NCBI GenBank assembly: GCA_023052935.1
Contig: CM041294.1
Span: 105,060,116 to 105,124,115, forward strand
Source of the DNA: Piezodorus guildinii
Lineage: Eukaryota > Arthropoda > Insecta > Hemiptera > Pentatomidae
DNA: 64,000 nucleotides
Reading direction: 5' to 3'
The notes beneath the pieces are model-generated. The model was not told where the DNA came from, ran no database searches, and saw only the letters and a list, made by a program, of their open reading frames with translations. Both the position numbers and the translations under genes were made by a program. Below are positions 34,210-46,590 of the stretch, piece by piece; position 1 is the first letter of the stretch; each line of letters starts with the position of its first letter.

Positions 34210-36940
34210 AACAAACTAACATATCTGATTGCTTAAAAAAAAATTCAAAAGGATTCGATAAAATACTTCTCATTTCGTTGTATCCCTGATCTCTTTAATC
34301 TCTTTGGAATTCTATACTCTTGCGAAATCCCTTTTTACGTCCAGAAACTTGGGGTCCTGTGTTGATATAATTGGGTGTTAATTGATCAATGAGAAGATAA
34401 ACTGTTGTTGCTGCCATCTTTTTCTGCTCTATTATTACATCTGAATTGTGTAACGTTCTCCTCTTAGACCTTGACATGTTTTTTATGCCAATAATATCCC
34501 TTCAGCTTGCAATATTTAAATCAGGACACGCATGTTTATATCTGTTGATTTTAAAATTAATCGTTGTTATTGAATCACTTTCAAATCCTGAATAGTTAGG
34601 AAGAACTATTATGATAATTTCCCCTTTCATCCACGTATCTCAGGTGTTTGCTTTCTACGGATAAGCCTTGCCTTTAAGGTTGCTACCGTAAAAGTAACAT
34701 GATAGGAAGTAGTTAGGTTACATTAATTGAAGCTATCAATCAATCAATTTAATTATTCACCGCTAATGGTAATTATAGCCTTTATTGGTTTCCAATACAG
34801 TGCAGTGGTTGTTGTTGTTTTTGTTTTAAGGACAAAAAAACTACGAGTGGTTATTATTGCCCAAAACATCTTCAGAAGCCGCTTAAGTTACCTATGATAA
34901 AATAAATAAATAAAAATGAATAAATAAAATAAATTATATATATATATGTACATCCAGTTTTCTGATACAAAAGGCCGAAATCCATTCTAAAAGGACGAAA
35001 TCAATAAAAATAAAATAGAATAATGGGAACAATAAACACAATGAATAAATACAGCGCGGTTGTTCTTTTGATTATTAAAGATTATGGCATCTTGGGATCA
35101 TGTTTTGTCTTTGAAAAAGGAAGAGAACCTTCATTCAATAATCTCTAGGGTTGTGTATTTCTATTTTAAATTTGTTAAGATGTGTTTTTCTATGTTTTAT
35201 TCTTATATTGTTTTTTTTTTTTGTGCCTATGGCACCAATTAGAACATTAATATTCTTTAATATTTTATTTCATAAGTGGTGCACTGTATTTTCAAATAAA
35301 AGGAATTTCTTTTTTTTACTCTTGAAAAGGCATTTGTATGATATGATTTATCTCATAAAAATTATAATAATAATAACAACGATTTAGATCGGTTGTTATA
35401 ATAAAAATTATAATGATGAGAAGGTACTGGGAGAAGAGAAAGGCGAAAATGAAGAAGCAAAAAAAAAAAAAAAAAATGATATTCCCGTGGTCTTAAAGGC
35501 CGTTTCGTGACAAAAAAAAAACAAAAACAAATAAATAAATTATAATAAAAATAACAACGAATTAGATCGGTTGTATAAGCACTACCAATATTGCAATTAT
35601 TCATTCCTTGTATAAAATAGACAGTGTGGATAAGGATGGAGCCCACTTATATTATGAGGATAAGGGTTCTTTTTTAAAAAACTATTTTGTATTTCTTATC
35701 ATCAAGGTCGTACGTATTTTAGATAAAATACGAAATTTTAATTATCAAAACGGTAAAGGTGGGAGAAAAAAAAGATGAGACCCACAAAAAGGATGCATTA
35801 AGTTCGGAAAAACAAAATTTTTTCAAGGTTCTATACCTACTACAATAAAATGTTTAGATCTAACTCCGATATCTGACAATACTTTAAAATAAAAATTTCA
35901 TTCGGTTTCTTAAAAATTTGTACGCAACTTAGACTGTCTAGCAGATACATCATAAAAATTACTTTTCGAAACGAACTTTACTTAATCAATCCAAAAAATG
36001 AATGTTCGCTATGCAATAACTAACTGTCCGAACAATAAATTGGTTCAAATATTTAATAACAAATTGCCTGATTAATAATGGTTACAGAAACTACCATTTA
36101 CCTAACATCAACCAATATACTACCACACAACTATATAAATTAATATCCTCACCTGTTCTGTTTCTTACTCAAGGCGCTCCGATTTAGAACATTTGTTTTA
36201 TATTCTTGAAACAGTAATAATAAAAAAAATATGGGATAATTATTTATTATTTTTATTTAATTTTCTTTCCCCCTTCTTTTCTTTTTTTTGAAATATATAG
36301 TTTGAATTATACACATGAAGTGGCCATTATTGTAGACTGCCATTATTCAGTAATTTTATTCTGTTTGTTTCATATATATATATTTTAACATTCTTTTATT
36401 TTAATTGAATTTAATATGCAATTTCTTTTTATAAGTAGTAATTATAAGCAAAGTAATTATAGAGGTGAAGTTAGTTGAGAGTGCAGTCAAATTAACACAC
36501 AATTAAGTAGAAACTTAATTAATTTCATAAAATAATTATATTTTAATTATATACAATACATGATATATGTATTAATTTCAATTTTGAGCCAACTCCATGT
36601 TAATCGAGGATTTCCTCAAAACCAAATAAAATACACAATGCTAGAGAAAACTAAAACTAAAAATTGTTTGTCGAACCAGATTCTGCTACAGTTTGGTCAG
36701 CAACGTTCATCTATTTTTCTTTAACTATCTATAAGAATCTTATATACGTAAAAAAAAAAAAAAAAAATTTGCATGTAGATTAAGTATATACTGTTTGAGG
36801 AAAAACATTTAAGTTTTCAAGTTACTTGATACTTCGAAACATTTTATATTTTTATAGCATTACAAAAATATAATCACGTATCATCGTATGAAAACTCATA
36901 TAGATCCTACAGAGGTATCTCAAGAACAGATGTTGGTATA
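34210..36940. other. Intronic stretch with a small A-tailed insertion
   Basis: Low-complexity and AT-rich; includes a 153-bp segment flanked by 25-bp direct repeats (35372-35574). Minus-strand frames at 34295-34477 and 35362-35646 show no family resemblance. No exon supported. Confidence 0.35.
35372..35574. mobile_element. Possible retroposon insertion flanked by 25-bp direct repeats
   Basis: The 25-mers at 35372-35396 and 35550-35574 differ at one base. The 153 bp between them contain an internal A-run (35460-35477) and end in an A-rich tail (AAAAACAAATAAATAAAT). This is what a short A-tailed retroposed sequence with a long target duplication would look like. The insert itself is not recognised. 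Confidence 0.45.
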
Positions 36941-37290
36941 TAGGACATAGATTACGGAAGAGACAGGAAGAAGTCCATGTACGTCCGCAAAGGTCGGGCG
37001 GGATATATTCCTGCCAAGGCGAGGTGGATTTGCCGAGTTCACCTTCGTCAGTGACAGAATGAAATAGTGGCTGCCATTAATGTTTCATTGCCACGAGCAT
37101 CCGATTTGAATAATCAGCATAATGTCATCTCGTTGAACAATGCTTGGGCGACGTTGGGATTACAGGTCGTGAAAGTTTCCATTGGATCACGTGTTAAATA
37201 ACCCAATTTGTCGTGTACCGTTCATAAATCCAGTAGGCCTTGAACGGTTTCAGGACATTGGCATTCCGCTTGATATTCAGCGATTTAATA
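36940..37290. other. GC-richer block, unidentified
   Basis: Base composition is clearly above the surroundings. The minus strand has a stretch open without stops (FHSVTDEGELGKSTSPWQEY and on through PPDLCGRTW). The plus strand also reads LPRRGGFAEFTFVSDRMK before a stop. No splice borders or family resemblance settle which, if any, is coding; a decayed gene or element is possible. Confidence 0.25.
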
Positions 37291-37983
37291 TTTTATTGAT
37301 TCGAAAAAAAATGTATTGATCTTTCACAGCAACAATGTAGCATTATTTAATAAAAGGCTATTTTAGTGTGATATAAGAATGATATTCTTTCCTGCAAAAT
37401 TGTTCGAGCTCGTATGGTCTAGACGGAATTCGCCCATTAACAATTGGTTCCGTACCAAATGTACCTGACACAATATTTATGTATATTAGTTTCAAAACTG
37501 CTTGATGTTTAAATACAACTGTTTCGGTCAAGTTAAATAAATTGAATTTGTTACTTAAGTAAGGTAATTTACACAAAGACAGTTAGTTTTTTGATCTTCC
37601 TCTTTATTGAGGTATTCGTGTAGCTTTCGGCGTATACTCATCATAATCATACTCAGCCGTAAAATTATTTGAATCATATTTTTACAAAAATTGTAATAAT
37701 TTAATTATAATTATTATTATTCAGAATTAAAATATGACAAGCTAGGTACTAAAGCTTAGGCAACTCGATTGAATAACAAACATAATTAGAAGGTAATAAT
37801 TCTCAATATTTTGTATGAACTTTTTTAAATAAATATAAAACATATATTTATAAACATAGTTTGTCCTTTTTTATTAATTGAATTTTTTTACAAATGTTTA
37901 TAATGTATTGATAGCATTCAGTTTATTTTAAAAAAATCGCTATCTATTATTCTTTTTTCTTTTTTTTTAGTTTTTTACCTCTT

Positions 37984-37985
<2 letters not shown>

Positions 37986-38060
<75 letters not shown>
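37986..38060. repeat. (AT)n microsatellite
   Basis: About 37 AT units with one AC interruption, followed by 14 T. Confidence 0.95.
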
Positions 38061-38108
38061 TTTTTTTTTTTTTTATAATATTAGGACGTAACACACCTGT
38101 TGGCTTTT

Positions 38109-38204
38109 ATTTATTTATTTAACATCACTTTATGCTACTATGGCTAATCGGACGATGCTACAGTGGGAGTCCTAAATTTTGCCTATCCAGGTTTTATTAG
38201 GATC
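38109..38204 (-). repeat. SINE family 1, tail/body fragment
   Basis: Nearly identical to the first ~95 bp of the 23763-24006 copy (AACATCACTTTATGCTACTA, GGACGATGCTACAGTGGGAG). It stops at TTTTATTAGGA. Confidence 0.82.
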
Positions 38205-39141
38205 CTATTGGCTTTTATTTGATAATGTTTTTCTTATCATTATTCTTTTTCCCAAAACCATTCCCTTTAAAGAATGACGGAAGGTTGAAGATATTAAAAT
38301 TCCTACGGGTTGATGGCTATAATAAATAGTTTAATCGAAAAGCTGACTTTCTGACGCCATTTGAGATAGGAAATTATCTGCATAGCTTAGAATAAAACCA
38401 ATTAATTGGTTCATTACATTTAAGGCAAAAAAAACATACATTTCTTCGAAATTCGTTTTTTTTTTTTTTACCGTATTTAAAATGCGTGTGTATATGTATT
38501 TATTCTATCAATTTCTAAACCAGTTCTACGTTCTGCATGTAAAATATAATCTTAAAAAAAAAAAAAAATTAATATCTCTTTATTTCCAGACCGGCTACAT
38601 GAGCCACACGTGTTTGTTTTTTTAATTTAAAAAAAATAGAAGGTTATTGTAAAACTTTCCTTGCTATCTACAGTTAGAATTTAAATTCACAGCTGACACA
38701 ATGAAGCATTAAATTTAATTATGTTTTGTGACAACCTCATTTCAAATACGTGTAAAGCATGCAATTGGGTATTTATCCTTTACACAAAAAAGATTTATTT
38801 ATTTTAATCTTTATTTTTCATAGTATTATGAGCACGTTGTAATCGGTGTTCATTATAATGTAATTGTATGTTCTAAAAATAAAAAAACTAATATTCTATT
38901 TCGTCTAGTCACATTATTTTTCTGTGAATGTTATCACTTGTGTACCCTAACTGTTTAAAAAATACTAACGTCACTTAGACAATACTGTTTTTCATTGTCA
39001 AGGTTTCTCTTTCTATTCTTTTTTTCAGTTATGCAATTTTTACTTTTGGCTATCACAGAAAATAATAGTTATGTATTATCTTAGATACATTAAGGTCATC
39101 TTTTATTGGAAGAGAATAAAAAAATATATAATAATAAAAAC

Positions 39142-40016
39142 AAATCTGGTGCGAGCAACACACGACTTTCATATACCTCCATTTTAAAAATCAATGAACG
39201 AATTTTCAAAAACAGAGATAAAAATACGTGAAACTATTAAGGAATTAATTAAAATGAATTTATATAGAAACATGTGTTTTATTGAAAAATCTATTATATT
39301 ATTATCTAAAATAATCAGTTAGTTTTATGTTCATTTCATCACTCTCTATTAACTTTTAAAATCTTGTGTATAAGATAATATTTTTTCTAAAATCTTTAGC
39401 TTTCCAACGGTATATCATACATGTATATTACTGCTCTTATCTTCAAAAACGAAAAATTGCATTAAAAAAATATTTTTTCTGTTATCTCCTTTAGTTGGGT
39501 ATCGAATTTATTCAATTTATATATTTACCTGTTTTTCAACAAGATAATCTAGTTATTTTTATTGTATCTACAAAATTAAAGGTACTTTAGGGGAAGAAAA
39601 TTTAAAATATCGGCATTTAAGCCCTGTCAGACCATTTTTATCCAAATAAAACCCACATGATATTAAAGCCCATTAAATTTTACATCGATATAGCGAGTTT
39701 AATCAAAATCGTCGGAACCGTTTTTGAGAAAATGCAAAATGCATGGTATAAAGTGCCTCTTCTGGTAAGCTCATTTAGATGAAAAAAGTTTTGTCACGTC
39801 TCCGGCGTATATTTGTCTTAAATATAAAATTTCAGTTTCATGGGACTTACCGTTTCCGCCCGGGAGTTACCACACACACACACACACAGACCTTTTTGCG
39901 GGACTTGGTCATTTGGACTCAGGGGACCCTAAAACGTGTATTTCCGTTGAAAACTGGAATTCGAAAATTTTCACGATCGCAATACTTCCCCTTACTATAT
40001 ATAGTAAGTGAAAGTA
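39142..40016 (-). repeat. HINE-like family, copy 4
   Basis: Reverse-complement, high-similarity copy of 28455-29394 along its whole length. Starts AAATCTGGTGCGAGCAACAC and ends CTTACTATATATAGTAAGTG plus AAAGT. The CA tract is short (39871-39888). The two copies are inverted about 10 kb apart. Confidence 0.9.
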
Positions 40017-40646
40017 ACAATTAAAACCTGACCTGTTTCAATGTGGTTGCCAGTTCATGACAGAACTCCATTTTTTTCCGTTAATGATTAATAATTAAGA
40101 TTTAAATTTCAGATTATTTTTTATGAAGATTTTGGAGAAACATGTCAATTTTAAACACATTACCTTTAGTTTTACAAATTACAAATCGATAATCCGTTAA
40201 GATTTCTCATACAAAGATATTTTTAATGCTTAAATAAGGTATGTTTAATGCTTGTGTAAAAATTTACCTTTTTTTTTTTTTTTTTTATTAGAAAATTTTT
40301 ATGAGAACATTCAATGGATTACTATCAGAAATTGAGAAATATAAAAATGAATTTATTTTCTAATTGGCGCATATGTTGCCTTGGTATCTACAGTAAGAAT
40401 TTAAATTCTCAGCTGACACAATACAGTATTTAATTTCAATTGTGATTCACAGCCGCATAAATTAAATATACCAGGGTCAGATTAGAAATTTTTAATAACG
40501 CGAATCTCAGTTTTAATGAAATTGCAAATTCTTGGAACTTTTTAGACTTGGATAAGAATCTTATGTAATTGTTTGTCCGCAGAGGTCGTTACATAAGTTA
40601 GGGTTAATTTAAACTTTTGATATGGAAATTAAATCTCTTCCAATAA

Positions 40647-40686
<40 letters not shown>

Positions 40687-41178
40687 GACCTCATCTTTTA
40701 AATTATTAATCTGTTTTGTTGAATGGAAAAGTTTTAAATATTGAAAAAATACGAAAGGATTATAGATAACAGTAAGAAAAAGTAATGTGTAGATTGATGT
40801 ATCAGAGGATAAGGGTATCTCCAATATTCATAAGTAAATTATTTTTTCTTATTGTCTGTAACTGTTTCAGCCGTTCTATATTATACAAACATATGAAATG
40901 TACATCAAGGAGTATTTCAATCGTGAAAAATTTCGGATCTCAGTTTTCTACGAAAGTACTGAGCTTAAGAACCCAGCCTTATAAATTGACCTGAGCGAGT
41001 CTCCTGAGATACGTATACAAAAAAAAAAAAAAAAAAAAAATAATGAAATTGTGGATGTTACAGGAGTATTATATAGTTCATTTTACTGTATTCTCGTACA
41101 TGACACAGTTTTGGTAAAATTCGTTATTCCAAATTGTGTTTACAAACGTACTCTCGCAAGCTTTTCCCAAAATTTCTT
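40017..41178. other. Intronic stretch with (TA)n and poly-A
   Basis: Contains (TA)n at 40650-40683 and a 22-base A-run near 41019-41040. A weak echo of the HINE-like end (CGTGAAAAATTTCGG near 40922) may be a decayed fragment. No exon. Confidence 0.35.
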
Positions 41179-41740
41179 TTAAAACGTTGACGCCGGGGCG
41201 AATATCTAAGTTTTTTCCCGTTAGGCGGGACTGTCTTAGCTACTTACGCTTCGTGGGACAGGGCGACACTGTTGCAAATTCCAACGTGTTTAATGCGATA
41301 TTGTTTTGATAACAGTTTTGCCATACACATATGACTTGAAGGAGTGATTATGGAAATACTTAAAAAAGATTCTTATATTATTAAAAATAATTCTTATATT
41401 ATTATTTATTATTAAAAATAATTCTTATTATATTCTTATTTATGTGAATAAAAGTATGAAATGAAATGAAACGCACAGCTAAATAAAATTCTTTAAGAAG
41501 AGTAATCAAATGAAATTAACCGATGGACTTTTATCTCTCTTATTTGAGGGAGCATGTTGAAAGTTATAAAATATTTAATAAATAAACCCTTATGCTTGTT
41601 AATTCCTACAACATTTAATGTTAAGAAAAAATAAAATAAACTTATTTTCTAAAAACAAGGGAATCACCTGTGATGCACGTCCTCCCAGGGGATAGTTAAG
41701 CGTCACCCACCGGTGGGTCACCCCGGCGTGAACGTGTTAA
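41179..41740. mobile_element. piggyBac-like TTAA element, unfilled copy
   Basis: TTAA at both ends (41179-41182, 41737-41740). Inner ends AACGTTGACGCCGGGGCG and, in reverse complement, CACGTTCACGCCGGGGTG form ~16-bp imperfect inverted repeats, typical of piggyBac-group elements. 562 bp with no transposase. It is homologous to both flanks of the RTE-interrupted element at 54690-56152. A short SINE-head-like stretch (GGAATCACCTGTGATGCA) lies near its right end. Confidence 0.75.
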
Positions 41741-42715
41741 AAACCTTCTTATTGCAAGGGTTTTTAGATGCACGGTCATGCCTATATACATGCATGGTTT
41801 TATTTTTATTTACTTATTTTATTTATTTATTTTTTTTTTTTTTGCGACCAAAAAATCTCTTCTTCTCTTTAAATTTTTCCTCTTGCTGGTTGGATATCTT
41901 TGCTCAGTTAATTTGAATGATGTTATTTGCTATGATTACTTTTATTAAATAGTAAATTAAATGTCTGAAAACACAGGTATTTTTTCCGTTAGTAAAGTCG
42001 CATATTTTCCACTTTTAGTGCAGAAATGTGAAGGAAAAAAAAAAAGAAGTGAAAATACGCTGATAAACATTTATTGTTCATGAGTATGTAACCAAGCAAA
42101 TTATTTGAAATAAGAAAATAAAATACAACTGTTTTTTTTGAGTACAGACTATATTTCCCGGCTTTACGACGTGAAATTGCGAGAAAAATATCCGGAAAAT
42201 TCTATTTTATGCAGGGTTGAGGAGTGAAATTGTAGTATTTTGCTGGAGAAACCAATTACTAGAATGTCTGAATCGACGAAGGCATGAGGATTTGTTTGGG
42301 TGAATTTACATAACATAAGCTTTATTGTTGTTTGTTGTTTTGAATACAGTCAGTTGAGCTAAAGCGTTCCCATGAAATACAAATAGAAGATATCGGATGA
42401 CGTTAGTAAGCTAACCAAGGATTTGATTATTTTCTTCTGCGAATATTTTTACTCTTTCCTTTTTACATATATTGTGGGTCTACAAAATAGTCATGTTTAA
42501 TTTCTTTGACGTCTATTTTGAGCCTACTGTTCCAACCCAGTCAAGAGTTTTGGCCGCCCTGATTGTGTTGCTCCTTAATAGGATAAACTGCTCTCACAAT
42601 TGTCTCCTTGCAGCCTGACCTGATTGGACAGATTGCCTCATGATACGAGGCACTTGTTCCTTCGGTTCACCTGTCGCTTCTTACACAGAAAATAAAATTA
42701 TATATATGATACATG
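41741..42715. other. Intronic stretch, no gene seen
   Basis: AT-rich, with a GC-richer patch at 42520-42680 that has no recognisable reading frame. Confidence 0.35.
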
Positions 42716-43345
42716 ATGATCGGGTTTGACACAGGGTGACTCCCTCTAACCTGTTTTATTTAATATAGCTTTAGAGTATTTCATAGAATAGGTGACTTTT
42801 AACGAGAAAGGTTTAAATAAGGATGATAAGATTCCGGGTTCGGGGTATGCCTTTGATTTGGTACTGCTAGGTGAAGACACGGAAACCATACAACTAAATA
42901 CAAGTGTGTTAATAAAAACCGGTATAGGATTTGAATTAAATACCGATAGACGAAATATATGATTAGTAGCTGAAACGGTGGCGATTTTGGTGATATTGAT
43001 ATATCAGGGCATACTTTTGAGCAAGTAGAGTAATTCAAGTACTTAGGTTCAATGATAACCAGAAAAAATGAAATTCAGGAAGAAATAAAGTCCCGGTTAA
43101 AGGTAGAGAAAAAGGGTTATTATTCAGTTGTTAAATTACTTATCTCGCGGCTTCTATCTAAGTTGGTATTCGCTGATCCGACTGGTAGGCGTCCGAAAGG
43201 TAGGCCGAAGCGTCAATGGGAGGATTGCGTTAAGGCTGATCTCGGGGGATTGGGCTTGAACGGTGATCATTGGACGAATCTGTGCAGGCTGAGTTTGGTG
43301 GTATCGGTATTGACCCTTTGGGTTCGGTAAGCCTATTATTATATG
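42716..43345 (+). pseudogene. RTE-like LINE fragment, decayed copy with internal deletion
   Basis: Collinear with the better copy at 54950-55883 from CGGGTTTGACACAGGGTGAC to the shared 3' end CGGTAAGCCTATTATTAT. It carries many frameshifts; KSRLKVEKKGYYSVVKLL and GRRPKGRPKRQWEDCVKADL are preserved pieces. About 290 bp matching 55421-55713 of the other copy are missing at a short AAG junction. Confidence 0.9.
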
Positions 43346-43681
43346 ATATATGCATTGAAGTAATACCGGGTTATTTGAAAAACACACTGTGGCGATTTTG
43401 TTGCCACTACATCCCAATTTCATGGATAATTAGGTGCGAATACCACAAGTAATAAGAAAGCTTTAAGAGGTTATGGTAATGGATTAGGAAGAAAAAAGTC
43501 AGATCACTATAAACTTGTTTAGGTAGTGGAACCTAGTTTATTCATAGACTTTTAAAAAAGAACAATACCTTCTGAAAAAGGGGTTTAATGATCAAACTTT
43601 TGGATGCTATATAGCAGTTCATAGGATGAAAAATTTATTTCATCAATATAGTTATGTCATATATGGAAAAGAAAACACACG

Positions 43682-44368
43682 GCTTTCACTTACCTCCGTT
43701 GTTGAAATCAATTCAAGAATTTTTAAATACATTTAAATAAGAAAATATATTGTTAATGAATTAATCAAATTAATCATGTGTTCTATTAAATAATCTCTTA
43801 CATTATTTATATATCTATTATATTATTTATATTATCTACAATAATCAGTTTGTTTTATCGTATTTTCATTACTCTCCGTTTACTTTTACAATTTTATGTA
43901 TAGGATAATATTTTTTCTGAAATCTTTAGCTTTCTAACGGCATATTATACGACTATGTTGCTGTTGATATGTTCAAAGACACAAAAATTGCATGAAAATA
44001 TGTTTGCTCTTTTCGCCTTTAGCTGGTTATCAAATTCTTTCAATTTTTATATTTAGCTGTTTTTTGAGGAATGCTTATCAGATGATATGGTTAATTTAAT
44101 GAAAACTAGGAAATTAAATGTACTTTAGAGGGATAAAATTTAAAATATCGACATCCAAGCCCTGACGAATGAAATCGACAAGATATTAAAGCCCATTAAA
44201 ATTTACATCGATAAGGCGGGTTTTATCGAAATCGTTGTTAGAGCCGTCTTTGAGAAAATCGTAAAAAGGTGCTGTTTTGATTAGCTAATTTTGATGAAAA
44301 ATTTGCTGTAAGATCTCGGGCGTATAGTTGTCTTAAATACACACACACAGACATAAACATACACAGAA
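43682..44368 (-). repeat. HINE-like family, copy 5
   Basis: Contains ACACACGGCTTTCACTTACC at its start, AAAATATCGACATCCAAGCC in the middle and a degenerate CA tract with ACAGACATAAAC at the other end. It lacks the terminal hairpin block. Confidence 0.8.
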
Positions 44369-45710
44369 ATTTTCTACAAAATGAAAAAATAATCTTTGAA
44401 ATCGGTTCAGAACTAGCAGAGCTATATCGTTTTGAAATTAGCAGTGGTGATACGCTATTTTCCTTTGAATTATTTATTGATTTTCATATTACTTAATTGC
44501 ATATCTACTGTTTTATAAACAGTCATACCCTAATATTGTTATTTGGAAATAATAAACCATTTTGTAATAGTTAACAGCGTTTTTAGTTCTGTATGTATGT
44601 TTTATTTGAGTCTTTTGCTGAAGTATAGCCCGAGATATGGGAAAACAATTTAATAAAAATATTAATAAATGTAAAAAATAATAATAGCAGTACGTTTACT
44701 AACAGAAGCATTAGTTGTTTTTTTTTGTATTAGTATATCAGTTACTGTTTGATCTTATCAATCAGAAACTGATTATAAAAATAAAAATAGATTACATAGT
44801 TTAGGCCAGAAAGGGTAGATATCGTATTCAATAATACTTTCTAGAAGTCAGTTTTGTTCAGAAGTGACACTGTAATATGAATCTAATTGCGGTTTTGAGT
44901 ATTACATTTCAACCATTTATATTTAACGTGGAAGTCGTATCGTATATATCGCTACTGTTCTTTTTTCTACTTTTACTGTTATCTTCTCCATTCCTTTAAG
45001 AAAGGCCTATCGCCAGTAATGCGCCAGAAATATCGAAGGATATCTTTAACCTTTATCTTTTTCGTAAATTTATTTATCATTTATCTTTTTAGGCCTAAGG
45101 AGGAGGGAAGTCTTAATTCTATAATCGTTCTACTTGACCCCACTGATAATCACTTAGGGGGTTCAACGTACGCTTGCGAAGGATAAGATACCGTCAAGTA
45201 TATCCGTTTCGTCTTATCCGAGTTGTACCTAAAATTATTTTTATAATTATATCTTATGTAATCAATGTCTAATTAAATATCCGATTGTAACTGTCAAGAA
45301 AATGAAGTGTAAATAATTCGAGTACAGCCATGCATCCGTTTCGTGTACATAGCCTTTATCCCACCATTCACTGGAGTCCTTATCGCGTTTGCTTTAAAAG
45401 GACTTTTTTTTATCATTAAATATTTACTTTTTACGTATAATTATATTTGTTGTGCTCCCGCATTGAAATACATAATGTCACATGATAGTTACTATTCGTT
45501 TTATTTTCTAAACTCGTCGTTTTTACGAAAAGATTGAAGAAATAATTTATTTTAGTTATTAATTTTATACAAGGATGTTTATTTAATATTAATAACCACG
45601 TTTTGTTATTATTCACTCTTTACAAATATAATATCTTATTAAATATTATCTTAGGACCTATTTATAATAAATATTTTATATCAATTCCTATTATAGAAGA
45701 GTGATTTAAG
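44369..45710. other. Intronic stretch, no gene seen
   Basis: A slightly GC-richer part at 45090-45220 carries no open frame of note. No repeat family assigned. Confidence 0.35.
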
Positions 45711-46334
45711 TTATGAATATATTAATCGGAACATTCTCTTCTAATTTGTTTATATATTTATCTATCATAACATATCAAACATGATTATTACATTATGTTT
45801 CGAGGTACCTTATGCCTCATCTTCAGATTTTCAAATATTATATTTATTTCCATATTGTATCTCAATATAGGTCAATTACTATTATATTATTATTCATATT
45901 AAGCTCATAGATATGAATAATAATTCTGTTAAAATCTATCTTTTCACTATCACATATTCATTGTTTCAACCTTTTGTTGCTGTGCACTTGCAACTATCAT
46001 GTATATAGATATCATGTATCTATATTAATAAAATCTATATACATGATAGTTGCAAGTGCACAGCAACAAATGGTTGAAACAATGAATATGTGATAGTGAA
46101 AAGATACAATAGATTTTAACAGAATTATTATTCATATCTATGAGCTTAATATGAATAATAATATAATAGTAATTGACCTATATTGAGATACAATATGGAA
46201 ATAAATATAATATTTGAAAATCTGAAGATGAGGCATAAGGTACCTCGAAACGTAATGTAATAATCATATGTATGTTATGATAAATAAATATATAAACAAA
46301 TTAGAAGAGAATGTTCCGATTAATATATTCATAA
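45711..46334. repeat. Long inverted repeat (~300-bp arms, 22-nt loop) with hammerhead-like cores
   Basis: The left arm 45711-46010 is the near-perfect reverse complement of 46033-46334. A few small indels and substitutions show the arms have begun to diverge. Each arm contains CTGAAGATGAGG, a short loop, then CCTCGAAACGT (plus-strand version at 46222-46256, minus-strand version at 45795-45825). No open frame and no target duplication were identified. Confidence 0.93.
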
Positions 46335-46501
46335 TAAGTATTATATATGGATGCTATTTAATGTACTTGGGTATTTTTTTTTTTAATGAAATAAGTAACC
46401 GATGTAACTTTTGTTTGGGTTGTTAAAAAAGGTTGAAACAAATTAGGCATTTACCTCGGAGGGCAAAACTTGCGTTATGGGTAAGTACGAAAGTAAATTT
46501 C
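46335..46501. other. Short AT-rich spacer
   Basis: Nothing recognised between the inverted repeat and the SINE head. Confidence 0.4.
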
Positions 46502-46590
46502 GGGTTGACCTGTAACACAGTGACTGGCATAACAGCCTTCTATGCCAAAGTTCACGGGTTCGAACCCGTGAAAGGGCGAGGGCTGGAGAT
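46502..46590 (+). repeat. SINE family 1, tRNA-like head only
   Basis: GGGTTGACCTGTAACACAGTG and a strong T-arm CACGGGTTCGAACCCGTG. The cloverleaf is incomplete, so it is not called a tRNA gene. Confidence 0.7.

Larger units (their letters stand above)
37330..39141. other. Intronic AT-rich stretch with microsatellite
   Basis: Holds a long (AT)n array (37986-38060) with poly-T and a SINE family 1 tail fragment at 38109-38204. No exon recognised. Confidence 0.4.

Noticed and set aside
34295..34477. Minus-strand 60-codon frame MSRSKRRTLHNSDV...
   Set aside because: No family resemblance, splice context or codon signal; within the chance range for this length.
35151..35646. Overlapping 78- and 94-codon frames rich in F, L and I
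   Set aside because: Low-complexity T/A-rich translations on both strands, not genes.
46502..46590. tRNA gene suggested by the strong T-arm CACGGGTTCGAACCCGTG
   Set aside because: No matching acceptor or anticodon stems; it is the head of SINE family 1.
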